In this document: in pieces, positions 25,629 through 33,983 of the stretch
Numbering within the stretch: the first letter of the stretch is position 1
Layout: each line of letters starts with the position of its first letter
NCBI GenBank assembly: GCA_018701105.1
Contig: JABIWD010000050.1
Coordinates: forward strand, 1-44,943
Length of the DNA: 44,943 nt
Reading direction: 5' to 3'
DNA from: Candidatus Uhrbacteria bacterium
Lineage (GTDB): Bacteria; Patescibacteriota; Patescibacteriia; UBA9934; UBA11717
Notes under the pieces: generated by a model
What the model was told of the DNA's origin: nothing
The model's input: the letters and a program-made list of their open reading frames with translations, nothing else
The model's database searches: none
Program-made: the position numbers and the translations under genes

Positions 25629-25706
25629 TTCAGCATTAATACCGCCGATGCCTCGGTTGTCCGCTCACTCCTGACGGCTACTTGGACATCGCATAACGAC
25701 AGAACT

Positions 25707-25970
25707 ATGCTTTCAAAGAAGCAAAAGGAGAATATTATTGCAAAGTACGCGACTCACAAGAGTGATACCGGTTCACCTCAGGTGCAGATCGCCATTTTAA
25801 CGGCCGAGGTCACTGACCTTACCGGGCACTTGCGCACACACAAGAAAGATCACTCATCACGACGTGGTCTTATCCGAAAGGTTAACGAGCGACGACGATT
25901 GCTCCAGTACCTTGAGCGTGAAGACAAGAAAGCCTACAAGAAGTTGAAAGAAGCTTTGAAATTGAAATAA
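25707..25970 (+). CDS. rpsO: 30S ribosomal protein S15
   Basis: The 87-residue protein has KYATHKSDTGSPQVQIAILTAEVTDLTGHLRTHKKDHSSRRGLIRKVNERRRLLQYLE, the S15 signature with the DTGSPEVQ-type loop and the H-x-K-D-x-H-S-R-R-G segment. It binds the 16S rRNA central domain. ATG 25707 is chosen for family length. The stop lies in a 10-bp hairpin (AATAAATCCCC-tttg-GGGATTTATT). It precedes the NYN-protein gene and pnp, echoing the widespread rpsO-pnp linkage. Confidence 0.95.
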   Translation: MLSKKQKENIIAKYATHKSDTGSPQVQIAILTAEVTDLTGHLRTHKKDHSSRRGLIRKVNERRRLLQYLEREDKKAYKKLKEALKLK

Positions 25971-25992
25971 ATCCCCTTTGGGGATTTATTGG
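25966..25992 (+). terminator. Hairpin over the rpsO stop codon
   Basis: AATAAATCCCC-tttg-GGGATTTATT is a strong stem with only a weak U tail; it may attenuate, or protect the mRNA end, rather than fully terminate. Confidence 0.6.
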
Positions 25993-26050
25993 TTCCATTT
26001 AAGAACCGCAAATTTTTGCTCGAACTACGAGCACGAACATTAAATTATTT

Positions 26051-26890
26051 ATGATTGACTATAAGAACCAACGCGTTGGTGTGTTTATAGATGTACAGAA
26101 CATGTATTACACAGCGCGCAATTTATACAATCGCAAGGTAAACTTTGGAAACATTGTTAAGAAAGCCGTCGGAGAACGACAGCTTATCCGAGCGATTGCT
26201 TATGTGGTGTCAACAAAGACGGGAGAAAATCAACCGTTTTTCGACGCCCTTGCCAATATTGGCATCGAGACAAAGGAGAAAGAACTAATGGAGTACTACG
26301 GTGGTCAAAAGAAAGCTGACTGGGATGTCGGTATCACCGTGGATGCGATTCGAATGAGCGAAAGCTTGGACGTTATCGTATTGGTATCCGGAGACGGAGA
26401 CTACATTCCACTAGTTGACTACTTAAAGAGTAGAGGGAAGATTGTAGAGGTGGTTTCATTCCGCGAGACAACGTCAACGCGACTTGTTGAGGCGATTGGA
26501 ACAGAACACTACACAAACTTGTCAGAGAACAAGCGTGGATTCCTAATTGGATCTAGAGCATCTGGCGCAAAAGCAGCTGCCAATGCGGCATCAAAGTCGA
26601 AGGATATTTCTAATATCATTGATGGTCAGGAGAAGACTGATGACAAACCTAAGGCTCGTCCAGCTCGCAAGCCTGCAGCTCGAAAACCTGTAGCAAAACC
26701 TGCTACAAAGTCGAGTGCCCGAAAACCTGCAGCTCGCAGCGCAAAACCAAAGGCTCGAACTGCAAAACCTGCAGCTCGAAAACCTGCGGCATCGACAAGA
26801 CGAAATAAACCACTTCGAAAAAACGTCCGCACAGCCCGAAAGGGTAACGATGAAGGAATGTCGGACAACGAACGTGCGTTGAATAACTAG
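26051..26890 (+). CDS. NYN-domain (LabA/PIN-like) protein with basic Lys/Arg/Pro/Ala tail
   Basis: The 279-residue protein has an N-terminal NYN domain: RVGVFIDVQNMYYTAR (Asp, Asn), KKADWDVGITVDAIR and IVLVSGDGDYIPLVDYLKSRG. These are the acidic metal-binding residues of LabA/NYN nucleases. From about residue 195 the tail is a repetitive KPAARKPAAR-type stretch, probably disordered and nucleic-acid binding. It lies between rpsO and pnp, which suggests a role in RNA processing or decay; nuclease activity is inferred from the family. Confidence 0.85.
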   Translation: MIDYKNQRVGVFIDVQNMYYTARNLYNRKVNFGNIVKKAVGERQLIRAIAYVVSTKTGENQPFFDALANIGIETKEKELMEYYGGQKKADWDVGITVDAIRMSESLDVIVLVSGDGDYIPLVDYLKSRGKIVEVVSFRETTSTRLVEAIGTEHYTNLSENKRGFLIGSRASGAKAAANAASKSKDISNIIDGQEKTDDKPKARPARKPAARKPVAKPATKSSARKPAARSAKPKARTAKPAARKPAASTRRNKPLRKNVRTARKGNDEGMSDNERALNN

Positions 26891-26904
26891 GATTTAGGCA
26901 AGGA

Positions 26905-27023
26905 GGTTCAAGGATACCGGTACTTGAACCCCTGATCGTAAATCTTAATTCAGCTGGCGATTAGACAATGAGACCTCAAAGAATTGAGCTCTTGAGTCTG
27001 ATTGCCAGCGAGCAATATACACT
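26905..27023 (+). promoter_or_regulatory. Structured leader upstream of pnp
   Basis: GGTTCAAG-gataccggta-CTTGAACC (26905-26930) is a perfect 8-bp stem. CTGGCGAT (26954) pairs with ATTGCCAG (27001), enclosing a CTCAA.../...TTGAG inner hairpin. In other bacteria pnp leader hairpins mediate autocontrol by RNase III and PNPase; that role here is inferred. Confidence 0.5.
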
Positions 27024-29252
27024 ATGGACGTAAAGACGTTCGAGACAGAGTGGGGTGGCCGCACTCTTAAAATTGAGACAGGCCGATTTGCGCATCAGGC
27101 AGATGCGTCTTGTACCGTGACGTATGGCGATACCGTCGTACTCGCAACAGCGGTTATGTCTAAGGAGCAGCGCCCAGGCATGCACTTCTTCCCACTTATG
27201 GTGGAGTTTGAGGAAAAGTACTACGCTGCAGGAAAAATTAAGGGATCCCGCTTCATCAAGAAGGAAGGGCGCCCATCCGACCAGGCAGTTTTGGCTGGAC
27301 GAATGATCGACCGAGGTATTCGTCCGCTTTTTGATAACTCAATGCGAAACGACATACAGGTAATCACATCTGTATTGTCTTTCGACGCTGAGAACGACGC
27401 GGACGTACTCGCCATCACGGCAGCAGCATGTGTCTTGCACATGTCGCACATCCCTTGGAATGGTCCTATCGCAGGATCACGAGTTGGACGCATTAACGAC
27501 GAGTTTGTTTTGAACCCAACCTACGCACAGCGTGAGGAGAGTTCAATGGACCTTGTTGTTTCAGGAACACCTGAGCGACTACTCATGATCGAGTCAGACT
27601 CAAAGATCATGGGAGACGAAATCATGGGAGACGCTATTGACTTCGGTCTAAAGGCGCTTGCACCTGTGATTGAGCTACTCGAGCAGGTACGCAAAGAAGT
27701 TGGATCAGAAAAGACTGACCCAGCGTCGTTGACTAACGTGTCAGACGAGGACAAGGCAACTCGCGCAAAGGTAGAAGAGCTTTCAAAGCCTCTTATCGCT
27801 GCGGGTACAGAGAAATATTTCTTTGGTGAGCCTCTAGCACGAAAAGTTGATCGAAACGTTGGACGTGCAAACATCAAAGCCGACCTTGTAGCTGCTCTTA
27901 TCGACCAGGGAGTCGAGGAAGAGAACACAAAGTACGGAACAGACATGATTTATAGCGAAGTTGAGAATGTTATCTCAGCACAGATCCTAGAAAATGACCG
28001 ACGAGTTGATGGACGAGCCCTACTCGACGTTCGAACAATCAATGCAGACACAGGTTTGCTACCACGAACACATGGTTCAGCGTTGTTCGCACGTGGAGAG
28101 ACACAGATCCTTTCAACTGTAACTTTGGCAGGACCTGGAGCGCAGCAGATCATTGATACCATGGAAATGGACATCAAGATCCGCTACATGCACCACTATT
28201 CTTTCCCTCCTTTCTCTGTTGGTGAAGCAAAACCAATGCGAGGACCGGGACGACGAGAGATTGGACACGGTGCGCTTGCAGAGAAGGCATTGATCCCAGT
28301 GCTTCCTCCAGCAGCAGAGTTCCCATACACAATGCGTGTAACATCAGAGACGATGGGATCTAATGGATCAAGCTCAATGAGCTCGGTGTGTGGATCAACT
28401 CTCTCATTGATGGACGCAGGTGTACCAATTACAGCGCCAGTTGCTGGTGTTGCTATCGGACTTGCATCAACTCCTTCAATGGACAAGTGGAAAGTGTTCA
28501 CAGACTTGCAGGATCTTGAGGACGGAAAGGGAGGAATGGACTTCAAGGTTGCAGGAACACGAGAAGGTGTTACAGCAATGCAACTCGACACAAAGACAGA
28601 CGGAATCAGCATGGAAATTGTGCGAGAGGCGTTGTCACAGGGGAAAGCTTGTCGAAACAAGATCCTCGATGTGATCGAAGCCGAGATCAAGGAGCCACGA
28701 GCAGACCTTTCAAAGTACGCTCCACGTATCAAGGCAATCCAGATCAACCCAGATAGAATTCGAGACGTTATCGGACCTGGTGGAAAGATGATCAACGAGA
28801 TCATTGCAGAGACTGGAGTAGATATCGATATTGAAGACGACGGAACAGTTACCATCACATCAGCTGCAGCTGACGGAATGCAGGAAGCTATCACTTGGAT
28901 CCAGTCTCTTGTTGAAGAGGTGGAGGTTGGTAAGACATACAAAGGAAAGGTGACGCGACTCATGGACTTTGGAGCGTTCGTAGAGATTCTTCCAAAGCAG
29001 GAGGGACTCGTGCACGTTTCAGAGCTTGCGCCTTGGCGTGTTGAGAAGGTTGCGGACATCGTGAAGGAAGGGCAGGAGATCTTTGTTAAGGTAATGGAGA
29101 TTGATTCAATGGGACGAGTTAACTTGTCTATGAAGAAGGCAGAGGGTAATGTGTACCCAGAGAAGCCTGCTAGTGCTAGCAAGCCAACAGGCAGTGGCGC
29201 GCGTGATTCAAAGGGACCTCACAAGCCACGACCTCGACCAGACAAGAAATAA
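27024..29252 (+). CDS. pnp: Polyribonucleotide nucleotidyltransferase
   Basis: The 742-residue protein has two RNase PH domains, a KH domain (about 565-625, IQINPDRIRDVIGPGGKMINEII) and an S1 domain (about 630-700, GKVTRLMDFGAFVEILPKQEGLVHVSEL). The second core has EDGKGGMDFKVAGTREG, keeping the aspartates and lysine used in phosphorolysis. It degrades RNA 3'-5' and may add tails. Arg codons are dominated by CGA, typical of the native genes here. The C-terminus is Pro/Lys-rich. Confidence 0.96.
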   Translation: MDVKTFETEWGGRTLKIETGRFAHQADASCTVTYGDTVVLATAVMSKEQRPGMHFFPLMVEFEEKYYAAGKIKGSRFIKKEGRPSDQAVLAGRMIDRGIRPLFDNSMRNDIQVITSVLSFDAENDADVLAITAAACVLHMSHIPWNGPIAGSRVGRINDEFVLNPTYAQREESSMDLVVSGTPERLLMIESDSKIMGDEIMGDAIDFGLKALAPVIELLEQVRKEVGSEKTDPASLTNVSDEDKATRAKVEELSKPLIAAGTEKYFFGEPLARKVDRNVGRANIKADLVAALIDQGVEEENTKYGTDMIYSEVENVISAQILENDRRVDGRALLDVRTINADTGLLPRTHGSALFARGETQILSTVTLAGPGAQQIIDTMEMDIKIRYMHHYSFPPFSVGEAKPMRGPGRREIGHGALAEKALIPVLPPAAEFPYTMRVTSETMGSNGSSSMSSVCGSTLSLMDAGVPITAPVAGVAIGLASTPSMDKWKVFTDLQDLEDGKGGMDFKVAGTREGVTAMQLDTKTDGISMEIVREALSQGKACRNKILDVIEAEIKEPRADLSKYAPRIKAIQINPDRIRDVIGPGGKMINEIIAETGVDIDIEDDGTVTITSAAADGMQEAITWIQSLVEEVEVGKTYKGKVTRLMDFGAFVEILPKQEGLVHVSELAPWRVEKVADIVKEGQEIFVKVMEIDSMGRVNLSMKKAEGNVYPEKPASASKPTGSGARDSKGPHKPRPRPDKK

Positions 29253-29270
29253 AAGCTGATAACAGCAACG

Positions 29271-30344
29271 ATGTACTCACAACAAGTACAAACACAGATT
29301 CACACAACAGCCCGGCCAACCATTGCCCGGGCTGTTGTTGGTTTTGTGACGATAGCAGTATTTTTTACACTAGCCGCGCAATGGGCGAACACTTCGCTCG
29401 CTAACCAGTCAGGAGGCGTAGCGTCAGGCACTAAGCTCGGAAACAATGTGGTTGCAGTCGTTAGCCTATATGACAGGGCACAAGACCATTCTTTTTTAAA
29501 TCGCACAAAGGCCCACTTGCTTATAGATAAGGAGGCGCGCACTATTGGTCTGTTCGATGATGGCGAGATCGTCGAGATCGGTGACGACGAGCTCGCTGAG
29601 TACATTACAGATCGATCACGCCCACACGGCTGGTTCATGCCGGGCACACTTGGCGTTATTCACTTTCGAGATGACTCAGGACAAATAAGAAGCTCGAGGC
29701 TGTCCGGTGGCGACAATCAGCTAACCTTGGCGGATCGGAACTCGCAGGATGCGATCTCGAGCTTGATCCCGGAGAACGCAATGTATGGAGCGCACCTCGA
29801 ATGCGGTGATGAATGCCCTAAGGTTAGCGTCCATGATATCGAGATGCAGATTCCGCAGAGCTTACGGGGATCAGACTTCTTCTCTATCAATGTAGATAAG
29901 GACATGGAGTCACTCTTTGTAATAGATGAGAAGCTTTCACAATTTCAGGAAATAGAGGACTTTGCACGCAAGATAATCTCACGATCGCAGCCAGAGGTGC
30001 GAGAGCGCACGTTATCTGACGGTGTTGTTATCAGTGAGCTTGTTCCTGGGAGCAACCTTGCCACCGAACAACACGGCGGTGTAACGCAGTACGGGAGTAC
30101 AGATGCTGCCCTATACATGTTTGGAGCAATAAAGAACAACGGTATTACCCGATACCTGAGCTCAACAAACAGCATCTTTAGTGACGACGGTTCATTGTCC
30201 ACGCTGTCGTGGACAAACAAAGTTTGTGATGTAAAGCCGTCTTACTTCTTTGCATTAAGTTTTTCCGCAACCTTCGCAGAGAATCCAAAGGCGCCACTGT
30301 ATGTAGCACGGTCACGCGATGGATGGAGAATTTGCGAGCGTTAG
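29271..30344 (+). CDS. Membrane-anchored orphan protein
   Basis: The 357-residue protein has a membrane helix at about residues 18-45 (TIARAVVGFVTIAVFFTLAAQWANTSLA), then an extracytoplasmic domain of unknown fold with two Cys near ECGDECP and another pair later (VCDVKPS, WRICER). No catalytic motif was found. It starts 18 bases after pnp with no SD; GATAAC lies close before the ATG. A very strong hairpin (29304-29342), probably the pnp terminator, lies inside its first codons. Confidence 0.7.
   Translation: MYSQQVQTQIHTTARPTIARAVVGFVTIAVFFTLAAQWANTSLANQSGGVASGTKLGNNVVAVVSLYDRAQDHSFLNRTKAHLLIDKEARTIGLFDDGEIVEIGDDELAEYITDRSRPHGWFMPGTLGVIHFRDDSGQIRSSRLSGGDNQLTLADRNSQDAISSLIPENAMYGAHLECGDECPKVSVHDIEMQIPQSLRGSDFFSINVDKDMESLFVIDEKLSQFQEIEDFARKIISRSQPEVRERTLSDGVVISELVPGSNLATEQHGGVTQYGSTDAALYMFGAIKNNGITRYLSSTNSIFSDDGSLSTLSWTNKVCDVKPSYFFALSFSATFAENPKAPLYVARSRDGWRICER
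29304..29342 (+). terminator. Strong hairpin inside the start of the orphan gene
   Basis: ACAACAGCCCGG-ccaaccattg-CCGGGCTGTTGT forms a 12-bp perfect stem followed by TGGTTTTG. It lies just after pnp, within codons 12-24 of the next gene. Confidence 0.6.
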
Positions 30345-30360
30345 TACACGGTGATCAGTT

Positions 30361-30417
30361 TGTGGATAAGCTGATGATAACTGTGTACAAATGTGGATAA
30401 CAGTATGGTTATCCACA
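30361..30417. promoter_or_regulatory. Cluster of three perfect DnaA boxes
   Basis: TGTGGATAA at 30361-30369 and 30392-30400, and TTATCCACA at 30409-30417, are exact consensus boxes (two in one direction, one inverted) in a gene-free stretch. Confidence 0.75.
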
Positions 30418-30480
30418 CAGCAGCTTACCCGCATAATTGTTCACGTCGATTTTTTCGCTAGTTTTAGTGACCTTTCGGTG

Positions 30481-30509
30481 TTGACATTTCGTGTTCAGAG
30501 TGCTATTAT
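30481..30509 (+). promoter_or_regulatory. Strong promoter of an unassigned transcript
   Basis: TTGACA (30481-30486), a 17-base spacer and TATTAT (30504-30509). Confidence 0.8.
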
Positions 30510-30515
30510 ATCTGT

Positions 30516-30912
30516 GTACCCTTCAACGTTCATTTCAAAACCCCTACCACGGGGGTGTGCAACGAAGAAGATGCGATCGGGTACTCGCTCTTGGTTACAT
30601 ACCTCTCCTCGCTACTGTTCTACTTTAGAACACAAAAACAAAAAATCGCGGGATTTAAAAAGCCACGGCGATCCTCAAAAAAGTTGGTGCATAAAGCTCT
30701 GACGTAGAGGTAAGCCATAGAATGGTGACGAGGGAGTAGACTCTTCCGGCATGCAAGTCGTTAGAGAGCCGAGTTTAGTAGATAGATCCATGTCTGTTGA
30801 ACCCGGTTCTCTTCAACCTCTTCTGCGAGCCGGTCTTCTTAGGCCGACACAACAGCATTTCATTCGCAAAAGCAAGGAAATCGCTCTGGTGCCGGCCTTT
30901 TCTTTTCCCTGG
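30516..30912 (+). ncRNA. Candidate long structured RNA (about 395 nt)
   Basis: The transcript expected from the promoter runs to a GGCCGACAC...GGTGCCGGCC stem followed by TTTTCTTTT (about 30862-30912). Inside are ACCCC-taccacg-GGGGT (near 30540), ATCGC...GCGAT (near 30645), and GAGAGCCG...CGGTTCTC (near 30765). No plausible protein is encoded. Size suggests tmRNA or RNase P RNA, but neither a tRNA-like CCA end nor the GAGGAAAGUCC core was found, so identity is open. Confidence 0.5.
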
Positions 30913-30920
30913 TTTTCCAC

Positions 30921-30949
30921 TTGACTATTAGGGTTCTGACTGTTAGAGT
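30921..30949 (+). promoter_or_regulatory. Promoter of the TraR/DksA-lspA pair
   Basis: TTGACT (30921-30926), a 17-base spacer and TAGAGT (30944-30949), 19 bases before the ATG. Confidence 0.65.
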
Positions 30950-30968
30950 ATTGAAATCAAAGACGCAT

Positions 30969-31346
30969 ATGAAAAAGACTTTTTTGAAAAAAATGACCAC
31001 CCGACTTACTGCTGAACGCGAGAAAATCGCGGCTGAGTTAGGTAAGATCGGAAAAAAGGATCAGAACTCCAAGGATGGCGCTGATTGGAAGGCGACTTAC
31101 TCCGATGTTGGGTCAGATACTGCTGAAGATGCCTACGAAGTTGATCGCTACGGAACGAACTTGAGCATCGTCAGCGAGCTTGAGAAATCTCTGCGTGATA
31201 TAGACAAAGCACTCGCAAGTATAGAGAAGGGTAACTACGGAACGTGCAAGTACTGTGAAGAAGAAATCCAAGAAGCACGACTAGAAGCACGACCGGACTC
31301 GTCATCGTGCATTAAGTGTAAAAAGACTTTCACAAAAGAAGCATGA
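30969..31346 (+). CDS. TraR/DksA-type zinc-finger protein
   Basis: The 125-residue protein has a helical coiled-coil N-terminus and a four-cysteine zinc finger: C93-x2-C96 (GTCKYCEEEI) and C114-x2-C117 (SCIKCKK), with the G-x-Y-G-x-C lead-in of DksA/TraR proteins. These bind the RNA polymerase secondary channel. Its stop overlaps the lspA start (ATGA), so the two are co-translated. Confidence 0.88.
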   Translation: MKKTFLKKMTTRLTAEREKIAAELGKIGKKDQNSKDGADWKATYSDVGSDTAEDAYEVDRYGTNLSIVSELEKSLRDIDKALASIEKGNYGTCKYCEEEIQEARLEARPDSSSCIKCKKTFTKEA

Positions 31347-31789
31347 TACACAAGCAAACAGCTTTTGTCGGCGCGCTAGCGATAATCCTCACCATCGCTG
31401 ACACGGCTGCAAAACTAGTTGCAATCCAAATACTCCCTGAAAACGGGAGTATTCCTGTACTGGGGAAGATAGTTGGATTACAGCTACATAAAAATGAGGG
31501 CATCGTAGCTAACATCGCGGTGCCGATGCCTATCATCGTGATCCTTACGTTCGCGATACTTGGCGCGCTCATCTACTGGCTCAACCTCGCCTGGAAGAAG
31601 AATGAGCGGTGGGTGGTCGCGAGTCTGCTTGTACTGATCCTAGGTGCAGCAGGAAACCTCGTCGACAGAATCGCGCATGGCTTCACCACTGACTACATCA
31701 TCCTGTTCGGTCGATCAGTGATAAACCTCGCAGATATCATGATCGTACTCGGAGTAGTCGGCCTCCTTACATCTCCAACGAAGAAATAA
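31343..31789 (+). CDS. lspA: Lipoprotein signal peptidase (SPase II)
   Basis: The 148-residue protein has four membrane helices and the conserved HKNEGIVANI, LGAAGNLVDRI (Asp108) and SVINLADIMIVLG (Asp131) segments; the two aspartates are the catalytic pair. It removes prolipoprotein signal peptides, consistent with surface lipoproteins. It overlaps the TraR/DksA gene by ATGA and is followed by a hairpin terminator. Confidence 0.93.
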   Translation: MIHKQTAFVGALAIILTIADTAAKLVAIQILPENGSIPVLGKIVGLQLHKNEGIVANIAVPMPIIVILTFAILGALIYWLNLAWKKNERWVVASLLVLILGAAGNLVDRIAHGFTTDYIILFGRSVINLADIMIVLGVVGLLTSPTKK

Positions 31790-31822
31790 AGCCTCCCATT
31801 GATTATTCATGGGAGTTTTTGT
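31790..31822 (+). terminator. Terminator after lspA
   Basis: CTCCCAT-tgattattc-ATGGGAG followed by TTTTTG. An ATG here opens a false extension of the comM frame. Confidence 0.85.
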
Positions 31823-31826
31823 TTAT

Positions 31827-33338
31827 ATGAGTTACACAATCAAGTCAGCAGCAGTGCTCGGTCTCAACGTCGAGCCAGTATCAGTAGAAGTCGACATCTC
31901 GTTTGGAATGAAGAAGTTCAACATCGTGGGTTTACCGGACCGCGCAGTGTCGGAGGCGTGCGGTAGGGTAGAGTCCGCAATCAAAAACAGCGGGCTGCCA
32001 TTTCCTCGATACAGAATCACAGTAAACCTCGCGCCTGCGAGCCTTAAGAAGCAAGGACCCTCGTACGATCTACCTATCGCGGTCGGATTACTCTACTCGC
32101 AGGGGCATTTAACAAACCACGAACTCGACGATGCCCTCGTTATCGGAGAACTTGGACTCGACGGAGTTATAAGACATGTCGATGGAGTCTTACCGATAGC
32201 CCTCGCCGCAAAAATGCTTGGGGTTACAACATTGATCGTTCCAAAAGAGAACGAGAAGGAGGCCGCGCTCGTTGAAGGACTCATCGTGATCGGAGTCGAC
32301 CACCTGAAGACACTCGCAGCACACCTCGAAGGCTCGTCAATCATCGAGCCCACGCCAACTACGGTTGTAGACTTCCATCCTTCCACATCATTTTCCCACG
32401 ACATGGTCTACATCAAGGGTCAGGAGCGAGCAAAGCGTGCGCTCGAGATTGCAGCAGCAGGGCAGCACAACATTTTACTCTCAGGACCACCAGGATCTGG
32501 AAAAACTATGCTCGCTCGTACGCTTCCAACGATCCTCCCCGATCTCACACTCAACGAAGCACTCGACATAACACGCATCCACTCAATCTCCGGCAAACTT
32601 AAAGGCCGCGCACTTGTAGATGAGCGGCCTTTCCAAGCGCCACATCATACGACGTCCGGTGTCGCGCTAATCGGTGGAGGGTCGAACCCTAAGCCGGGGC
32701 AAATCAGCATGGCGCATCGTGGCGTCTTGTTTCTTGATGAGTTTCCGGAGTTTAAGAAGAACGCGCTCGAGAATTTACGGCAGCCGCTCGAGGACGGAAC
32801 GATTACAGTCGCACGAGCTGCAGGCACAGCAGAGTTTCCTGCAAAGTTCATGCTCGTCGCCGCCATGAATCCGTGTCCGTGTGGTTTTGCGAGTGATCCG
32901 TTTCATCAATGCGTCTGTACTCACAGTCAGATAATCAAATATCAGAAGAAGCTTTCAGGCCCATTGCTCGATCGCATCGACCTACACCTGGAGGTACCTA
33001 AGATCGACGTCGAGAAACTGACAAGTCTCAACGAAGGCGAGCTCTCGGCGAGTATTCGCGAACGAGTACAGGCAGCTCGCAACATTCAGACGCTCAGGTT
33101 CGAGGGATCGAGCCTGGTTAGTAACACTGACATGCGCGCGCAAGACGTTAAGGAGTATTGTCCGATGGAGAAGACCGCCGAGCAGGTGTTGACTACTGCG
33201 GCACGATCGCTTCACTTGTCGGCACGTGCGTATATCAGGATTATTAAGGTCTCGCGGACGATTGCAGATCTTGCTGGCGTGGGCGAGATTATGTTGGAGC
33301 ATGTAAGTGAGGCGCTGCAGTTTAGGGAGCGGGGGTAG
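31827..33338 (+). CDS. comM: ComM/YifB-type AAA+ helicase (Mg chelatase-like)
   Basis: The 503-residue protein has an N-terminal Lon-protease-like domain (FNIVGLPDRAVSEACGRVESAIKNSG, INLAPASLKKQGPSYDLPIA), Walker A GPPGSGKTMLAR, Walker B VLFLDEFPEF, and a C-terminal Mg_chelatase_C domain with RAYIRIIKVSRTIADLAG. ComM promotes branch migration during natural transformation. ATG 31827 fits the family start MSYTIKSAAVLGL. Confidence 0.93.
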   Translation: MSYTIKSAAVLGLNVEPVSVEVDISFGMKKFNIVGLPDRAVSEACGRVESAIKNSGLPFPRYRITVNLAPASLKKQGPSYDLPIAVGLLYSQGHLTNHELDDALVIGELGLDGVIRHVDGVLPIALAAKMLGVTTLIVPKENEKEAALVEGLIVIGVDHLKTLAAHLEGSSIIEPTPTTVVDFHPSTSFSHDMVYIKGQERAKRALEIAAAGQHNILLSGPPGSGKTMLARTLPTILPDLTLNEALDITRIHSISGKLKGRALVDERPFQAPHHTTSGVALIGGGSNPKPGQISMAHRGVLFLDEFPEFKKNALENLRQPLEDGTITVARAAGTAEFPAKFMLVAAMNPCPCGFASDPFHQCVCTHSQIIKYQKKLSGPLLDRIDLHLEVPKIDVEKLTSLNEGELSASIRERVQAARNIQTLRFEGSSLVSNTDMRAQDVKEYCPMEKTAEQVLTTAARSLHLSARAYIRIIKVSRTIADLAGVGEIMLEHVSEALQFRERG

Positions 33339-33382
33339 GAGCCCTCTTTGTCTGGCGTTACTTGAGTTCTACTGGCGCTTGC

Positions 33383-33530
33383 TGGTATAGACCCCTCCGC
33401 CCTTTGGGCACCTCCCCTTCGTAAGGGGAGGGGTTATGCTAGTGATACTAGGGAAACCAAGTCCGCCTCTCCCCTTACGAAGGGGAGACGTCATAAAGCG
33501 AAGCGACCTATGACAGAGGGGTGTGACCTA
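33383..33530. repeat. Palindromic repeat family 1, copy C, abutting the DUF559 gene
   Basis: The copy begins GGTATAGACCCCTCCGCCC and ends ACAGAGGGGTGTGACC, with internal CTCCCCTTCGTAAGGGGAGG and CTCCCCTTACGAAGGGGAG palindromes. The long open frame of the DUF559 gene begins inside its right end. Confidence 0.85.
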
Positions 33531-33563
33531 GTGAAATGCAAGCAAACCAAGCCATTCAAGACT

Positions 33564-33932
33564 ATGACAACCATCTTCAACAAACACTCAATGAAAACTA
33601 GGAGACGCGAGCTAAGACACGCGGCGCCAAAAGCTGAACGAATCCTCTGGAAACACCTGCGCCGCAAGCAACTCGACAACCACAAGTTCAGACGACAGCA
33701 CAGCATCAACGGCTACGTCGTTGACTTCTACTGTCCGCAACAAAGGCTCGCCATTGAAGTCGACGGCCCAACTCACTTTCGAGGGATCGAGTCCGAGGTA
33801 TACGACAAAGAAAGGCAAATACAAATCGAGTCCCTCGGCATCACCGTCCTTCGTTTCACCAATGCCGATGTCTATGAAAATACTGACAATGTCATACTTT
33901 CTATCTTGAATTGTTTGAGATGGAGCCCTTGA
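33564..33932 (+). CDS. DUF559 domain protein (Vsr-like PD-(D/E)XK nuclease)
   Basis: The protein is about 122 residues from ATG 33564 (33591 is also possible, and the frame is open from 33510 inside the repeat). The core is RRELRHAAPKAERILWKHLRRKQLDNHKFRRQHSINGYVVDFYCPQQRLAIEVDGPTHF...QIESLGITVLRFTNADVY. This is the DUF559 family, with the nuclease-fold D...E-V-D motif related to very-short-patch-repair endonucleases. No SD or clear promoter was found. It is flanked immediately upstream by repeat copy C, which raises a link between nuclease and repeat. Confidence 0.85.
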   Translation: MTTIFNKHSMKTRRRELRHAAPKAERILWKHLRRKQLDNHKFRRQHSINGYVVDFYCPQQRLAIEVDGPTHFRGIESEVYDKERQIQIESLGITVLRFTNADVYENTDNVILSILNCLRWSP

Positions 33933-33983
33933 CAAACACCCTCACAATTGCTAACGTCGAAACACACCACGAAGGGAGAAGCC

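Noticed and set aside
28196..29182. 328-codon minus-strand frame
   Set aside because: It is antisense to pnp, whose family match is unambiguous.
30391..30702. 103-codon plus-strand frame after the DnaA boxes
   Set aside because: It spans a strong promoter and hairpins, has no family features, and starts inside a DnaA box.
30516..30912. tmRNA or RNase P RNA
   Set aside because: No tRNA-like CCA end with TTCGA loop, and no GAGGAAAGUCC core, was found; left as an unassigned RNA.
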